NCBI RefSeq assembly: GCF_000802185.1
Contig: NZ_KN676113.1
Location: forward strand, 2,308,808-2,372,807
Direction of reading: 5' to 3'
Length of the DNA stretch: 64,000 nucleotides
Source of the DNA: Belnapia sp. F-4-1
Lineage (GTDB): Bacteria; Pseudomonadota; Alphaproteobacteria; Acetobacterales; Acetobacteraceae
The notes under the pieces were generated by a model that was given only the letters and a program-made list of their open reading frames with translations, made no database searches and was not told the origin of the DNA. Both the position numbers and the translations under genes were made by a program. Below, one piece after another: positions 28,452 to 37,178 of this stretch; position 1 is the stretch's first letter; each line of letters begins with the position of its first letter.

Positions 28452-29803
28452 GCCGCCACACGCTCCGCATCAGGCGCAAACGCGCCAAGATCCCGGACCA
28501 AGCTGGACAACCCTTCGACCCGCAGCCGAATGTCCGCGCCGCCCGGCCCCACCACGATCCGCTCCACCAGCGCCCGCACGATGCGCGCCTGCTCAGCCGG
28601 GAACAACTGCTCCCAGAGCGGATCCAGCCGTTCCAACGCGTCCCGCACCTCCATCTCGGTCAGGTTGGGCGCTTCGGCCTTCGCCGCCAGCCAAGTGCCG
28701 ACGACGATCTCGGGCTGCCGCAGCAGCGCCCGGACCTGATTGATCACCGCAGTCTCGATCTCGGCGGCGGACACCCGGCGCACGATGCCGTCGTCCTCGA
28801 TCGTGTCGCCCTTCAGCACCCGCTGCGCCACGTAGTAGCGGTACAGTCGATCATTCTTCCGGCAATGCGTCGGCGACAGCGCCCGGCCATCGATGCCGAA
28901 GATCAACCCCTTCAGCAGCGCCGGCGCATGCTGCCGGTTCTGAGCGGCTCGGGCCCTTGGGCTGACCTGCAGCGTGGCGTGGGCCTTTTCCCACAGGGGC
29001 CGCGGCACGATCGCATCATGCTCACCGGGGTAAACCTGCCCCTTATGAGTGACCTCGCCGACGTAGGTCCTGAGGTTGAGCAGCTTGTAGACATCGCCCT
29101 TATCAAGCGGCCGGCCCGACCTGCTGGTCACACTTTCCGCCTGGAGCCGCTTGGCAGTCTCCGTGCCGGAGCCCGTCTCGACGAAAATCTCGAATACCCG
29201 CCGCACCCGCACCGCTTCAGCCTCATTGGGCACCAGCTTCCGATCCCGCACGTCATAGCCGAGCGGCACCTTGCCCCCCATCCACATCCCCCGCGCGCGG
29301 GAGGCCGCGAACTTGTCTCGGATCCGCTCGCCGATCACCTCGCGCTCAAACTGGGCGAAGGAGAGCAGGACGTTGAGCGTCAGTCGGCCCATGCTGGTTG
29401 TGGTGTTGAAACTCTGGGTGACCGAGACGAAGGTAACGTCGTGTGCCTCCATGGTCTCGACCAGCTTGGCGAAATCCATCAGCGATCGGCTCAGCCGGTC
29501 GATCTTGTAGACGACGATCACGTCCACCCGGCCCTGCTCGATGTCGGCCAGCAGCCGCCTGAGCGCCGGGCGTTCCAGCGTGCCGCCGGAGAAGCCGCCG
29601 TCGTCGTAGCGGTCATGAACCAGCAGCCAGCCTTCAGCGCGCTGGGAGGCGACGTAGGCCTCGCAGGCGTCGCGCTGGGCGTCGAGGGTGTTGAACTCCT
29701 TGTCGAGCCCCTCGTCGGTGCTCTTGCGCGTGTAGACGGCACAGCGGAGCTTTTTGACCGAGGCCGGCATGACGCTGTCAGCCGGCAGCTTGCGGCGGCT
29801 CAT
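28448..29803 (-). CDS. Large serine recombinase (resolvase/invertase N-terminal domain)
   Basis: A 451-residue site-specific recombinase that would cut and rejoin DNA through a phosphoserine link. The catalytic domain opens with CAVYTRKSTDEG, the Ser nucleophile being in RKS near residue 28. IDRLSRSLMDF and FERE-x-IGERIRDK complete its active site. A recombinase domain (MGGKVPLGYDV... into PNEAEAVRVRRVFE) and a C-terminal DNA-binding part follow; the zinc-ribbon cysteines are poorly kept. It overlaps the DUF2924 gene upstream and the 128-residue gene downstream, each by four bases. Probably the integrase of the adjacent phage-like block. Confidence 0.92.
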   Translation of the reverse strand: MSRRKLPADSVMPASVKKLRCAVYTRKSTDEGLDKEFNTLDAQRDACEAYVASQRAEGWLLVHDRYDDGGFSGGTLERPALRRLLADIEQGRVDVIVVYKIDRLSRSLMDFAKLVETMEAHDVTFVSVTQSFNTTTSMGRLTLNVLLSFAQFEREVIGERIRDKFAASRARGMWMGGKVPLGYDVRDRKLVPNEAEAVRVRRVFEIFVETGSGTETAKRLQAESVTSRSGRPLDKGDVYKLLNLRTYVGEVTHKGQVYPGEHDAIVPRPLWEKAHATLQVSPRARAAQNRQHAPALLKGLIFGIDGRALSPTHCRKNDRLYRYYVAQRVLKGDTIEDDGIVRRVSAAEIETAVINQVRALLRQPEIVVGTWLAAKAEAPNLTEMEVRDALERLDPLWEQLFPAEQARIVRALVERIVVGPGGADIRLRVEGLSSLVRDLGAFAPDAERVAA

Positions 29804-30303
29804 ACGCCGGGCCTCCCTTTTAGCCCGAAGAAGGTCCAGCCGTTCCAGCGGGTGCCGGTGATGTGCCGGGCGATCGCGGAAAGGGACCGGTAGGGTCGTC
29901 CCTCGTATTCGAAATCGTCGCCGCGGACCGTGACCACGTGCTGGATGCCGTCGTACTCGCGGATCAGCCGTGTCCCGGGCAGCGGCCGACTGTCGGCCCG
30001 GATGCGGCGGAGGACAACGTTGCCGCCGTCAAGCTGCTCGCCGAGCGCCTCCAGCCGGGCCCGCGTCTCGGGCTTCAGGCCGCCATAGGCGAGCTCCTGG
30101 ATGCGGTAGGCGAGCCGGCTCTGAATGTAGGCGCGGTTGAAGGGTGAGGGCTCCTTACCGAACAGCTCGCGCCATTGCTGCTTCAAGTGGGCGATCGGCG
30201 CGGCCTGCAGGGCGGCTAGGCGGCCCAGAACATCCGCCGGCGGGATGGTGGTGACGGTCGGCGCCGGCGCCTGTGGGGGCTGCTGGGTGGCTATGCGGGG
30301 CAT
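29800..30303 (-). CDS. DUF2924 domain-containing protein
   Basis: A 167-residue basic protein. After a Pro-rich start, the DUF2924 core is clear: LKQQWRELFGKEPSPFNRAY, then LAYRIQELAYGGL, a GTRLIREYDGIQHVVTV strand pair, YEGRPYRSLSAIARHITGTRW and a final GWTFFGL. Proteins of this family are typically encoded just before large serine recombinases in alphaproteobacterial mobile regions, as here (ATGA overlap). The role is unknown; DNA binding in recombination is plausible from the company it keeps. Confidence 0.88.
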   Translation of the reverse strand: MPRIATQQPPQAPAPTVTTIPPADVLGRLAALQAAPIAHLKQQWRELFGKEPSPFNRAYIQSRLAYRIQELAYGGLKPETRARLEALGEQLDGGNVVLRRIRADSRPLPGTRLIREYDGIQHVVTVRGDDFEYEGRPYRSLSAIARHITGTRWNGWTFFGLKGRPGV

Positions 30304-30338
30304 GCGGGTCTCCGGTTATTCCGGTTTGCATGCACGCT

Positions 30339-30509
30339 CTAGTCAGCTCGGAAGTGTAGCGAACTCTCTCCCTGGTCACTGGGCTGTGCGGCATCGCGGC
30401 CGAAATCCTCGGCGGCGAGCCGCCGGATCCGCAACAAGCCGACTCCGAGGATGGAGCAGACCTCGCGGAGGTGGGGCGGGAGCTGGGGAGCTTGGGGCGT
30501 GGAGATCAT
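30339..30509 (-). CDS. 56-residue protein heading the recombinase cassette
   Basis: A small protein starting MISTPQAPQLPPHLREVCS and continuing LLRIRRLAAEDFGRD, 35 bases upstream of the DUF2924 gene on the same strand. It is amphipathic and basic. The longer frame adds 33 residues of low plausibility. No family is recognised with certainty. It probably belongs to the same operon; expression is unproven because only a weak Shine-Dalgarno sequence is visible. Confidence 0.5.
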   Translation of the reverse strand: MISTPQAPQLPPHLREVCSILGVGLLRIRRLAAEDFGRDAAQPSDQGESSLHFRAD

Positions 30510-30721
30510 GGTTCGCCTGCCAAGCTGATACTGGATGGGCGGAAAGTATAGGGAAAACAGCGACATATAGGGGCAATGGCGCCGTTTTATAAACGCAGCG
30601 GAGTGCATCGTAGCGAGTGCGGGTGTTCAACACCTAACCTGGAAGACCGCCTCGGTAGGCATGCCGGAGTCGGACTGAACGGAACCCTAAGTCTTAATAC
30701 CGGATCGAAAGTGACTGCCAT

Positions 30722-31537
30722 ATGAGCCTCGCATCCCCTCAGGCGGAAGCTCGCAACACTTCCCCACTCCCTGGGCCGCCGCCGGGCGGTTGGACCCTTC
30801 TCCAGGCAGCTGAAGTCTTTTCGCCACGTCTGGCGCGAATATATCGGGAACGAAGCCCCGAAGCCGAGGCGGAGTCCCGTGCCGGCAGGCACGGGCGTTA
30901 CCGATTCGCGTCCCATCGTGAGGAGTTTCTGACCGAGGACGTGCTTCGATTTCTCTGCAAGCGACTCGATCTGCAGCTTACCGGCTATCCTCAGTCGGAG
31001 GGCGTGCACGCCAAAAAGGTAGCGGTGCCATTTGCGCAGTTGGAGACGGCGCTGTGGGCATACAAGAATCGTCACGAGAATCCTCGGACAGAGATAACGT
31101 TCAGCTTTCTCCGCAACGAAGTTCAGCTAGTCCTCTACGAAACGAGCGTGCCATCAGACCCGAAGGTCGAGGTGCTTTTGGGAGCCAGAGTCGAGGCGGT
31201 CGACGGCGCGAACACTGCCGATGTTAGGTCGCCTCGAACCACAACGAACACGGCTAATGGTGACCAGAACGCGGCTCCGGACGACAGCACTGCCCGAAAA
31301 CCGTTGAAGCCGACTTATACCCCGGAGCTATGCGTTAAGTGGCTTGACATTCGCGTCGCCGGCTTGCCTCCCGGCGAGCCGCCTCCGAGCCGGGAAGACT
31401 GCTATGCGGACGCCCGGGCATTCTTCTCTGGTCCTATCCATAAGCAAAGCTTCTTCAAACTCCGGAAGGCGAAAACGCCGGAGTCTTGGAACCGGCAGGG
31501 ACCACGGGGTCCCTACCGCAAAAAACCACGGAAATGA
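30722..31537 (+). CDS. Hypothetical protein, phage-like block
   Basis: A 271-residue soluble protein, not recognised. It has an N-terminal globular part (WTLLQAAEVFSPRLARIYRE; LTEDVLRFLCKRLDLQLTGY), a polar linker of about 40 residues rich in Thr, Asn and Asp, and a C-terminal part with DCYADARAFFSGPIHKQSFF and a very basic tail (GPYRKKPRK). The tail and small helical C-domain suggest DNA binding. It is divergent from the recombinase cassette, where an integrase-linked repressor or accessory protein often lies. The Shine-Dalgarno sequence is weak, so the start may be later. Confidence 0.6.
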   Translation: MSLASPQAEARNTSPLPGPPPGGWTLLQAAEVFSPRLARIYRERSPEAEAESRAGRHGRYRFASHREEFLTEDVLRFLCKRLDLQLTGYPQSEGVHAKKVAVPFAQLETALWAYKNRHENPRTEITFSFLRNEVQLVLYETSVPSDPKVEVLLGARVEAVDGANTADVRSPRTTTNTANGDQNAAPDDSTARKPLKPTYTPELCVKWLDIRVAGLPPGEPPPSREDCYADARAFFSGPIHKQSFFKLRKAKTPESWNRQGPRGPYRKKPRK

Positions 31538-31648
31538 CAAGTTCTGGGCCTGCTAAGGCATTGTGATTGCTGGAATATCTACCCCGGCCGGGCTAAATTA
31601 AAATAATTCAAAAACATTTCGCCGGCACGCATCAGCCCACATAAGAAC

Positions 31649-31694
31649 GAGGTCGCCCGGCGCATCCCGCGCCGTTTCTCGATGAGGCGACCTC
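31649..31694 (+). promoter_or_regulatory. Hairpin leader abutting the HTH/excisionase start codon
   Basis: Arms GAGGTCGCC (31649-31657) and GGCGACCTC (31686-31694) pair perfectly over nine bases, and the second arm ends at the base before the ATG. Inside, 31658-31663 pairs with 31669-31674 (six bases). The GAGG ribosome-binding site (31684-31687) is partly inside the outer stem. The structure could block translation of the operon until opened, or, as DNA, be an operator. Both are inference from sequence. Confidence 0.55.
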
Positions 31695-31925
31695 ATGGAC
31701 AAGCTCACTACACAGCGCGCTGCTGAACCAGCGTCATCTATTCCCCTCACCTTACGCCACATGACGCAGCTCGACTTGGCGCGTCGCTGGCGCATCAGTC
31801 CGCGCACACTGGAGCGGTGGCGGTCGCTTCGCCAAGGGCCCCCGTATCTAAAGCTGGGCGCGATCGTCACCTATAGGGTCGAGGATATCGAAGCCTATGA
31901 GGCAGCGCAGCGGAGGTCCGCATGA
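31695..31925 (+). CDS. Small HTH protein (excisionase/AlpA-like)
   Basis: A 76-residue protein whose centre (LTLRHMTQLDLARRWRISPRTLERWR, about 18-43) is a helix-turn-helix of the MerR/excisionase type. The following GPPYLKLGAIVTYRVEDIEAYE is the family's wing and closing helix. Such proteins act as excisionases or as regulators that switch on replication genes in phages and satellites. It overlaps the next gene by ATGA, and that gene overlaps the primase in the same way, so all three form one operon. Confidence 0.85.
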   Translation: MDKLTTQRAAEPASSIPLTLRHMTQLDLARRWRISPRTLERWRSLRQGPPYLKLGAIVTYRVEDIEAYEAAQRRSA

Positions 31926-32125
31926 AGGACGCCGCATCGGCCGCCGCCATGAGCGATCCGCGGCGGAACCCATCCTTCCGGCGCCGCTGGCGAGAGCAGT
32001 TGGATTACCCGACGTCCTCAGAGACCCCAACCCCAAGCCCTGAAGTGGCGCTGGAAAACACCGGCCGCGCCTTGCGGGAGCATTGGCGCCGAGAGCGGGC
32101 CAAGCGTGAAGGAGTGTCATCATGA
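31922..32125 (+). CDS. Small basic protein between HTH and primase genes
   Basis: A 67-residue charged protein (RRNPSFRRRWREQLDYP at about 14-30; REHWRRERAKREG at the end), preceded by CGGAGG. It is translationally coupled on both sides through ATGA overlaps. No family is recognised. The Arg-rich ends suggest binding to DNA or to the primase. Confidence 0.6.
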   Translation: MKDAASAAAMSDPRRNPSFRRRWREQLDYPTSSETPTPSPEVALENTGRALREHWRRERAKREGVSS

Positions 32126-34665
32126 CCGCGAACGCTCAAACACAGCGCGAGGCGCCCGCTGGGTCTGACCAGAATTACACCTGCACCTTCGGCATCTTCA
32201 ACCAGACGACACCTTGGGCCGACGTCCGAAGCTACTCGTGGCTGGAACTCGGCGGCCTCCTCAGCGACCACCAAATCGGTCCCAAGGAGGGCAGCTGCAT
32301 CGTCCCAGCCGTGTTCTCCGGCATTCGGCGGAGCAACGCAGATGCGAGGCGGATCGAGCTGGTCTTCCTCGATATCGATGACGGGACAACTCGGAGGGAG
32401 ATCGCCGCAGCGATAGCCGCGAAAGGCTATGCGGCGATCATCACCTCGACCCACTCGCACATGACGACCCGCACTCGAATCCGACGGAGCAACTGGGAGA
32501 AGTTCCGAGCCGCAGCTGCCGACCCTACGACGGCTCCAGCCGACTTTCTCATGGTCGAGAAGGGTTACCTACCCCGCATCGCCGCAGGTGCGACTCTGGT
32601 CCAGGAGGATGCCGAATACATCGTTTTCGAACACCAGCCCTGTCCAAAATTCCGAGTAGTCATACCGCTGCTCCGCCCCTGGGAGGCGGCCAACTACCGG
32701 AACCAGCAGGAAGCCAACGAAGTCTGGAAAGAACAGGTCGAAGCGCTAGCCGCTTCACTCGGCCTCCAGATCGACCAAGCCTGCACGGACACGTCTCGAG
32801 CGTTCTTCATGCCGCGCCGTCCAGCTGATGGTCCACTGCCCGAGACTGCGATCCTGGACGGCACCGAGTGCGATCTCTTCGCTCTGCCCAAGGCTGGGCC
32901 GAGCAGGGGCAGGCAACAGGGGCGCTCCAAGCGGAGCTCGATGGGGCTGCCTCCAGACGAGTTCCAATACGTCGACCCGCGAACGGGTCAGGTCCACGAC
33001 CTGGCGGCGTGGGCGTCGGAGCTGGGACCACGCTTCCAGATCGTCGATGCGCTGCAAGCACGCTCTCCAGTTGTCTTCACCGGCAAGGTGGTCGAGGGAA
33101 AGCATCATCTCCGCTGTGTGAACGAGCACGCCCACAGCCAAGCTGGGACCGATGATGCCACGTTCGTCAAGAACGCAAGCGACAGCACTAGTCGCGGCTT
33201 CGTCTATCATTGCCGACATGCCCACTGCGATGGCGTGGACCGACTGATCTTCGTGCGGCAAATGCTGGACGCTGGATGGCTCACAATCGACGACCTGACC
33301 TGCGACGCCTTCCTTCTACCCGCCGGCGATGAGGGTGGTGAAGCGAACCTATCACCGGAGTTCTCAGACGACAGCGTGGCCTTGGCGCTCAGTGTGCTGC
33401 TGAACGGGCAGGCGCTCTATGTGGCTGGTTGGAACCGCTGGTTGTTCTGGGATGGAAGTCGCTGGATGGCAGACGAGACCCTGCACATCTTCAGCCGAGC
33501 GCGTGAGCTGTGCCGCGGCGTCGCTGGCACCGCGAAGGCCGGCGGCAAAAGCGGAGCAGCGGTTGCCAAGCGGCTCGTCAGCGCAAATACGATCGCGGCA
33601 GTCGAACGTCTTGCGCGCTCAGATCCGAGACATGCACGAAAGACTGGCGACTTCGATGCCGATCCTTGGGCACTCAACACGCCTAGCGGCGTAGTCAACC
33701 TGCGCACGGGAGAGCTGCGTCCGCACCGCCGGGATGACCTAGTCACCAAGGTGACTTCGGTCGGACCAGGAGGGCGGTGTCCACGGTGGCACCGCTTCCT
33801 TCTTCAGATCACCCGACGCGATAAGGCTGTGATTCGCTACCTACAAAGATTTATTGGCTACACTCTGACTGGGGTGACCGACGAGCATGCCTTCGTTTTT
33901 CTCTTCGGTCCGGGCAAGAATGGCAAGAGCGTTCTGCTGAGCACCATAGCTGCCATGCTTGGGGATTATGCGAAAGTGGCGATGGCTGACGTGTTCACTG
34001 TGGGGAGTGGCGAGCAGCATCCAACGCACCTGGCTGCGCTGCGCGGCGCACGCCTCGTTCTCGTGACCGAAACCGCGCAGGACCGGCCTTGGGCGGAGGC
34101 GCGCTTGAAGGCGCTCACCGGTGGGGATCGCATCACCGCCCGTGTTATGCACGGCGACCCCTTCGAATTCACGCCACAGTTCAAACTCTGGATTGCGGGC
34201 AATCACCGGCCAGCACTCCGGAACCCGGACGCAGCCATGCGTCGGCGGTTGCACTTGGTCCCGCTTACCTACGTCCCAGCCGTCCCAGATCCCTCGCTTG
34301 CGGAGACCCTGCGGGCGGAGCTCCCTGGTATCCTTGCCTGGGCAATTCGCGGCTGCTTGGACTGGCAGCAGCAAGGCTTGAATCCACCTCCAGTGATCAG
34401 GTCGGCGACCGACAGCTATTTCGAAGACGAGGATACTCTTGCAGAGTGGGTAAACACACGCTGCCTGCTTGATCCGAAGGCCGAAACCGGGACCCGCGTG
34501 CTGTTCTCCGACTGGAAGGAATGGTGCTCATCCCGGAACGAGGAGCCTGGGACTGAAAAGCGGTTCAGTGAGGCTCTCGAGCGCCATGCGGTCAAGAAGC
34601 GGACGAACACCGGCGCTGTGTTCAAGGGCCTGAAGCTCTTGCCGTCCGACACCGGCGTCTGGTGA
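32122..34665 (+). CDS. Phage/satellite primase-helicase (AEP primase plus D5-type superfamily 3 ATPase)
   Basis: An 847-residue replication protein. The N-terminal part has a primase-like acidic motif VFLDIDDGT (D84, D86, D87), STHSH at 109-113 and KFRVVIPL, the usual order in archaeo-eukaryotic-type primases. The C-terminal half is a P4/D5-like helicase: FGPGKNGKSVLL (Walker A about 595-603), VTETAQ acting as Walker B, WIAGNHRP as the sensor motif, and AMRRRLHLVPL. AAGGAG lies seven bases before the ATG. It would prime and unwind the element's DNA; the inverted repeat directly downstream is the likely origin. Confidence 0.9.
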   Translation: MTANAQTQREAPAGSDQNYTCTFGIFNQTTPWADVRSYSWLELGGLLSDHQIGPKEGSCIVPAVFSGIRRSNADARRIELVFLDIDDGTTRREIAAAIAAKGYAAIITSTHSHMTTRTRIRRSNWEKFRAAAADPTTAPADFLMVEKGYLPRIAAGATLVQEDAEYIVFEHQPCPKFRVVIPLLRPWEAANYRNQQEANEVWKEQVEALAASLGLQIDQACTDTSRAFFMPRRPADGPLPETAILDGTECDLFALPKAGPSRGRQQGRSKRSSMGLPPDEFQYVDPRTGQVHDLAAWASELGPRFQIVDALQARSPVVFTGKVVEGKHHLRCVNEHAHSQAGTDDATFVKNASDSTSRGFVYHCRHAHCDGVDRLIFVRQMLDAGWLTIDDLTCDAFLLPAGDEGGEANLSPEFSDDSVALALSVLLNGQALYVAGWNRWLFWDGSRWMADETLHIFSRARELCRGVAGTAKAGGKSGAAVAKRLVSANTIAAVERLARSDPRHARKTGDFDADPWALNTPSGVVNLRTGELRPHRRDDLVTKVTSVGPGGRCPRWHRFLLQITRRDKAVIRYLQRFIGYTLTGVTDEHAFVFLFGPGKNGKSVLLSTIAAMLGDYAKVAMADVFTVGSGEQHPTHLAALRGARLVLVTETAQDRPWAEARLKALTGGDRITARVMHGDPFEFTPQFKLWIAGNHRPALRNPDAAMRRRLHLVPLTYVPAVPDPSLAETLRAELPGILAWAIRGCLDWQQQGLNPPPVIRSATDSYFEDEDTLAEWVNTRCLLDPKAETGTRVLFSDWKEWCSSRNEEPGTEKRFSEALERHAVKKRTNTGAVFKGLKLLPSDTGVW

Positions 34666-34674
34666 CGCAGACCC

Positions 34675-34812
34675 GCTGGTGACGGGTGGTGACGGGTTGT
34701 CCCTATATCTCCGTATATGCGTGTTGCAGTAATTGCGTTGCATGTTTGGTCGACCCCTGTGCGCGTACATATACGGTTAAATAGGGAGAACCCGTCACTA
34801 CCCGTCACCAGC
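34675..34812. repeat. Large imperfect inverted repeat, candidate replication origin
   Basis: Arms of 45 bases, 34675-34719 and 34768-34812, pair with about four mismatches around a 48-base centre. Each arm holds two tandem TGACGGGT units, giving four in all, two in each direction. The inner part of each arm is AT-rich (CCGTATATG). It begins nine bases after the primase-helicase stop. P4-type primases recognise repeats at their own origin, so this is the best origin candidate. Strong bidirectional termination is the alternative. Confidence 0.65.
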
Positions 34813-34987
34813 AACGATAACCGACACATCCCACGCGGGTCAGCTTTTCGTGCTCGCTCAGGCTTTCTGTGAAGTGCGGGAGCTTTCGTAGTAGAGCGAA
34901 AGGGAAGGTTATTGTTCCTTGCAGTCGTGGCAGGCATAGTTGGCGTGCGCTGCCTGCACTGCGGCGCTTCGTCCCGAGGACGCCGCC

Positions 34988-35311
34988 ATGCCTCTCCGTT
35001 CACCGCTGCACCGCTCTGAAGCTTGGAAGCCATCGGCTTCTGGCTTTCGGCGCGAGGGCAACGCCAGCAGCACGGCACGCGGGTACGGCGAAGATTGGCG
35101 GCGGCTACGTCTGCAGGTGCTGGCTGAGGAGCCACTGTGTCGGATGTGCCAGGACGCCGGTCGTGTCACGGCAGCGACAGAGGTGCACCATATGCGCGGG
35201 TTCCACGGCATCCACGACCCGCTGCGGCTCGACCGACGCTGGCTCAAGCCGATCTGCCGCCCCTGTCACCGACGAGAGTCGCAGCGCGACGGGGTGGATG
35301 CGCGACCATGA
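34988..35311 (+). CDS. Phage HNH endonuclease
   Basis: A 107-residue HNH nuclease. The basic N-terminus contains YGEDWRRLRLQVLAEEPLC. The zinc pairs CRMC and CRPC bracket the catalytic core TEVHHMRGFHG...RWLKPICRPCH, with the His pair in VHH. HNH proteins next to terminase genes assist DNA packaging in many phages, and this one lies two genes ahead of the terminase. I chose the ATG at 34988 because the family's basic N-terminus fits there. Confidence 0.85.
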   Translation: MPLRSPLHRSEAWKPSASGFRREGNASSTARGYGEDWRRLRLQVLAEEPLCRMCQDAGRVTAATEVHHMRGFHGIHDPLRLDRRWLKPICRPCHRRESQRDGVDARP

Positions 35312-35419
35312 CTGCGCTGAGCGCGATGGGGGAGGGGGTGTCAAAGTCGACGCCCTTCGGCGCCGTGACCGAGCCCCCGCTGAATTTCTTTGCTTGCGAA
35401 ATTACCGACCGGGGCCGTT

Positions 35420-36664
35420 ATGAGCCATATCGCCCAGACCTGGCCCGCTAACGCCGTCGAGCGCCGCTCTGTCGGCAGTCTCATCCCCTACGCCCGGAAC
35501 GCCCGCACCCACAGCGACGCGCAGGTAGCCCAGATCGCCGCCAGCATCCGCGAGTGGGGCTGGACGACACCGGTGCTGGTCGACGAGGAGGGCAGCATCA
35601 TCGCCGGCCACGGCCGCATCCTCGCCGCGCGGCAGCTCGGCCTCCCTGAGGTGCCGGTCGTGGTCGCCCGCGGCTGGAGCGACGCTCAGAAGCGCGCCTA
35701 CGTGCTAGCCGACAACAAGTTGGCCCTGAATGCCGGCTGGGACGAGGCGCTGCTGCGGGCCGAGCTTGCCGACCTTCAGGGCATGGGCGCCGACCTGTCC
35801 CTGATCGGCTTCGGCGACAACGAGCTCACCTCGCTGCTGGTCGAGGGCACCGCCGGCCTCACCGACCCCGACGCCGTGCCAGAGACGCCTGCCGAGCCGG
35901 TGACGCGCCCTGGCGACGTATGGCTGCTCGGGCGGCATCGGCTGGCGTGTGGTGACAGCACTACCCCGGAGGCCGTCGCAGCCGCTCTGGGCGGCGTCCA
36001 GCCGCATCTGATGGTCACCGACCCGCCCTATGGCGTCGAGTACGACCCCGCCTGGCGCAACCGTGCCGGCCTCAGCACCACCCGTCGGACAGGAGCAGTG
36101 GCCAATGACGACCGAGCCGACTGGCGCGACGCCTGGGCGCTGTTTCCGGGCGAGGTGGCCTATGTCTGGCATGGCGCCCTCCACGCCGGTGCCGTGGCCG
36201 AGAGCCTCACCGCCTGTGGCTTCGAGATCCGCGCCCAGATCGTGTGGGCCAAGGATCGGCTGGTTCTCGGCCGCGGTCATTACCATTGGCAGCACGAACC
36301 CTGCTGGTACGCTGTCCGCAAGGCTGCTGGCGGCCACTGGGCGGGCGACCGCAAGCAGACGACCCTCTGGCAGATCGCCAGCCGCGGTCAGGATGCCGAG
36401 ACGGTGCACGGCACCCAGAAGCCGGTCGAGTGCATGCGCCGGCCGATCGAGAACAACTCCAGCCCCGGCCAGGCGGTTTACGAGCCCTTCAGCGGCTCGG
36501 GCACCACCCTGATCGCCGCCGAGATGACGGGCCGGTCATGCCACGCCATCGAGCTCTCGCCGGCCTACGTCGACGTGGCCGTGCTGCGGTGGCAGGCGTT
36601 CACCGGCCAGCAGGCTGTTCGAGAGGGCGATGGCCTGCCGTTCCCCACCGCTGAGGCGGCCTGA
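35420..36664 (+). CDS. ParB-domain DNA methyltransferase (phage type)
   Basis: A 414-residue fusion. Residues about 10-115 form a ParB/sulfiredoxin-like domain (VGSLIPYARNARTHSDAQVA, IAGHGRILAARQLG, RAYVLADNKLA). The methyltransferase follows, with DPPY at 201-204 and FSGSGTT at 357-363. That order is typical of the beta class (N6-adenine or N4-cytosine). It probably modifies the element's DNA against host restriction. No matching restriction gene is present. The ATG at 35420 is preferred over an in-frame TTG 30 bases earlier. Confidence 0.9.
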   Translation: MSHIAQTWPANAVERRSVGSLIPYARNARTHSDAQVAQIAASIREWGWTTPVLVDEEGSIIAGHGRILAARQLGLPEVPVVVARGWSDAQKRAYVLADNKLALNAGWDEALLRAELADLQGMGADLSLIGFGDNELTSLLVEGTAGLTDPDAVPETPAEPVTRPGDVWLLGRHRLACGDSTTPEAVAAALGGVQPHLMVTDPPYGVEYDPAWRNRAGLSTTRRTGAVANDDRADWRDAWALFPGEVAYVWHGALHAGAVAESLTACGFEIRAQIVWAKDRLVLGRGHYHWQHEPCWYAVRKAAGGHWAGDRKQTTLWQIASRGQDAETVHGTQKPVECMRRPIENNSSPGQAVYEPFSGSGTTLIAAEMTGRSCHAIELSPAYVDVAVLRWQAFTGQQAVREGDGLPFPTAEAA

Positions 36665-36665
36665 G

Positions 36666-37178
36666 ATGCGCGGCCGCAAGCCCGTCCCGACCGAGTTGCA
36701 CAAGCTCCGCGGCACCCTGAACGCCACCCGCCACGGGAAGAGCCGCGCCGGCGAGCCCGAGGCCACCGGCGACCTGCTGCCCGAGCCGCCAGCCTGGATG
36801 ACCGAGGCGCAGCAGGCCGGCTGGCGCTACGCCCTCGAGCACGCGCCGCGTGGCCTGCTGAAGCAGATCGACCGCGGGCTGCTGGCGATCTGGGTCGAGG
36901 CTGAGGCGCGCTACCGCACCGCGGCCACGATGCAGGCGCAGCTCGACCAGAACACCAGCCTGCCGCTGCTGACGAAGACCCGGGACGGCACGCCGGTGCA
37001 GTCGCCCTACATCGGCATCATGAACCGCGCAGCGGCGCTGATGATCAAAGCCGCCTCGGAGCTCGGCTTCTCGCCCGCGGCTCGACCCCGCCTGGCAGCT
37101 GGTGCTCAGGAGCCGGCCGAGGAGCAGTCCCCCTGGAGCCAGCTGAAGGTGATCCATGGCGGCAAGGACGCTGGCTAA
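36666..37178 (+). CDS. Phage terminase small subunit (P27-like)
   Basis: A 170-residue protein with the P27-family start MRGRKPVPTELHKLRGTLN, then PEPPAWMTEAQQAGWRYAL. A helical centre and SPYIGIMNRAAALMIKAASELGFSP, the conserved C-terminal block, complete it. It would recognise the packaging site and load the large subunit. The start follows the methyltransferase stop by one base, and the end overlaps the large-subunit gene by 23 bases. Confidence 0.88.
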   Translation: MRGRKPVPTELHKLRGTLNATRHGKSRAGEPEATGDLLPEPPAWMTEAQQAGWRYALEHAPRGLLKQIDRGLLAIWVEAEARYRTAATMQAQLDQNTSLPLLTKTRDGTPVQSPYIGIMNRAAALMIKAASELGFSPAARPRLAAGAQEPAEEQSPWSQLKVIHGGKDAG

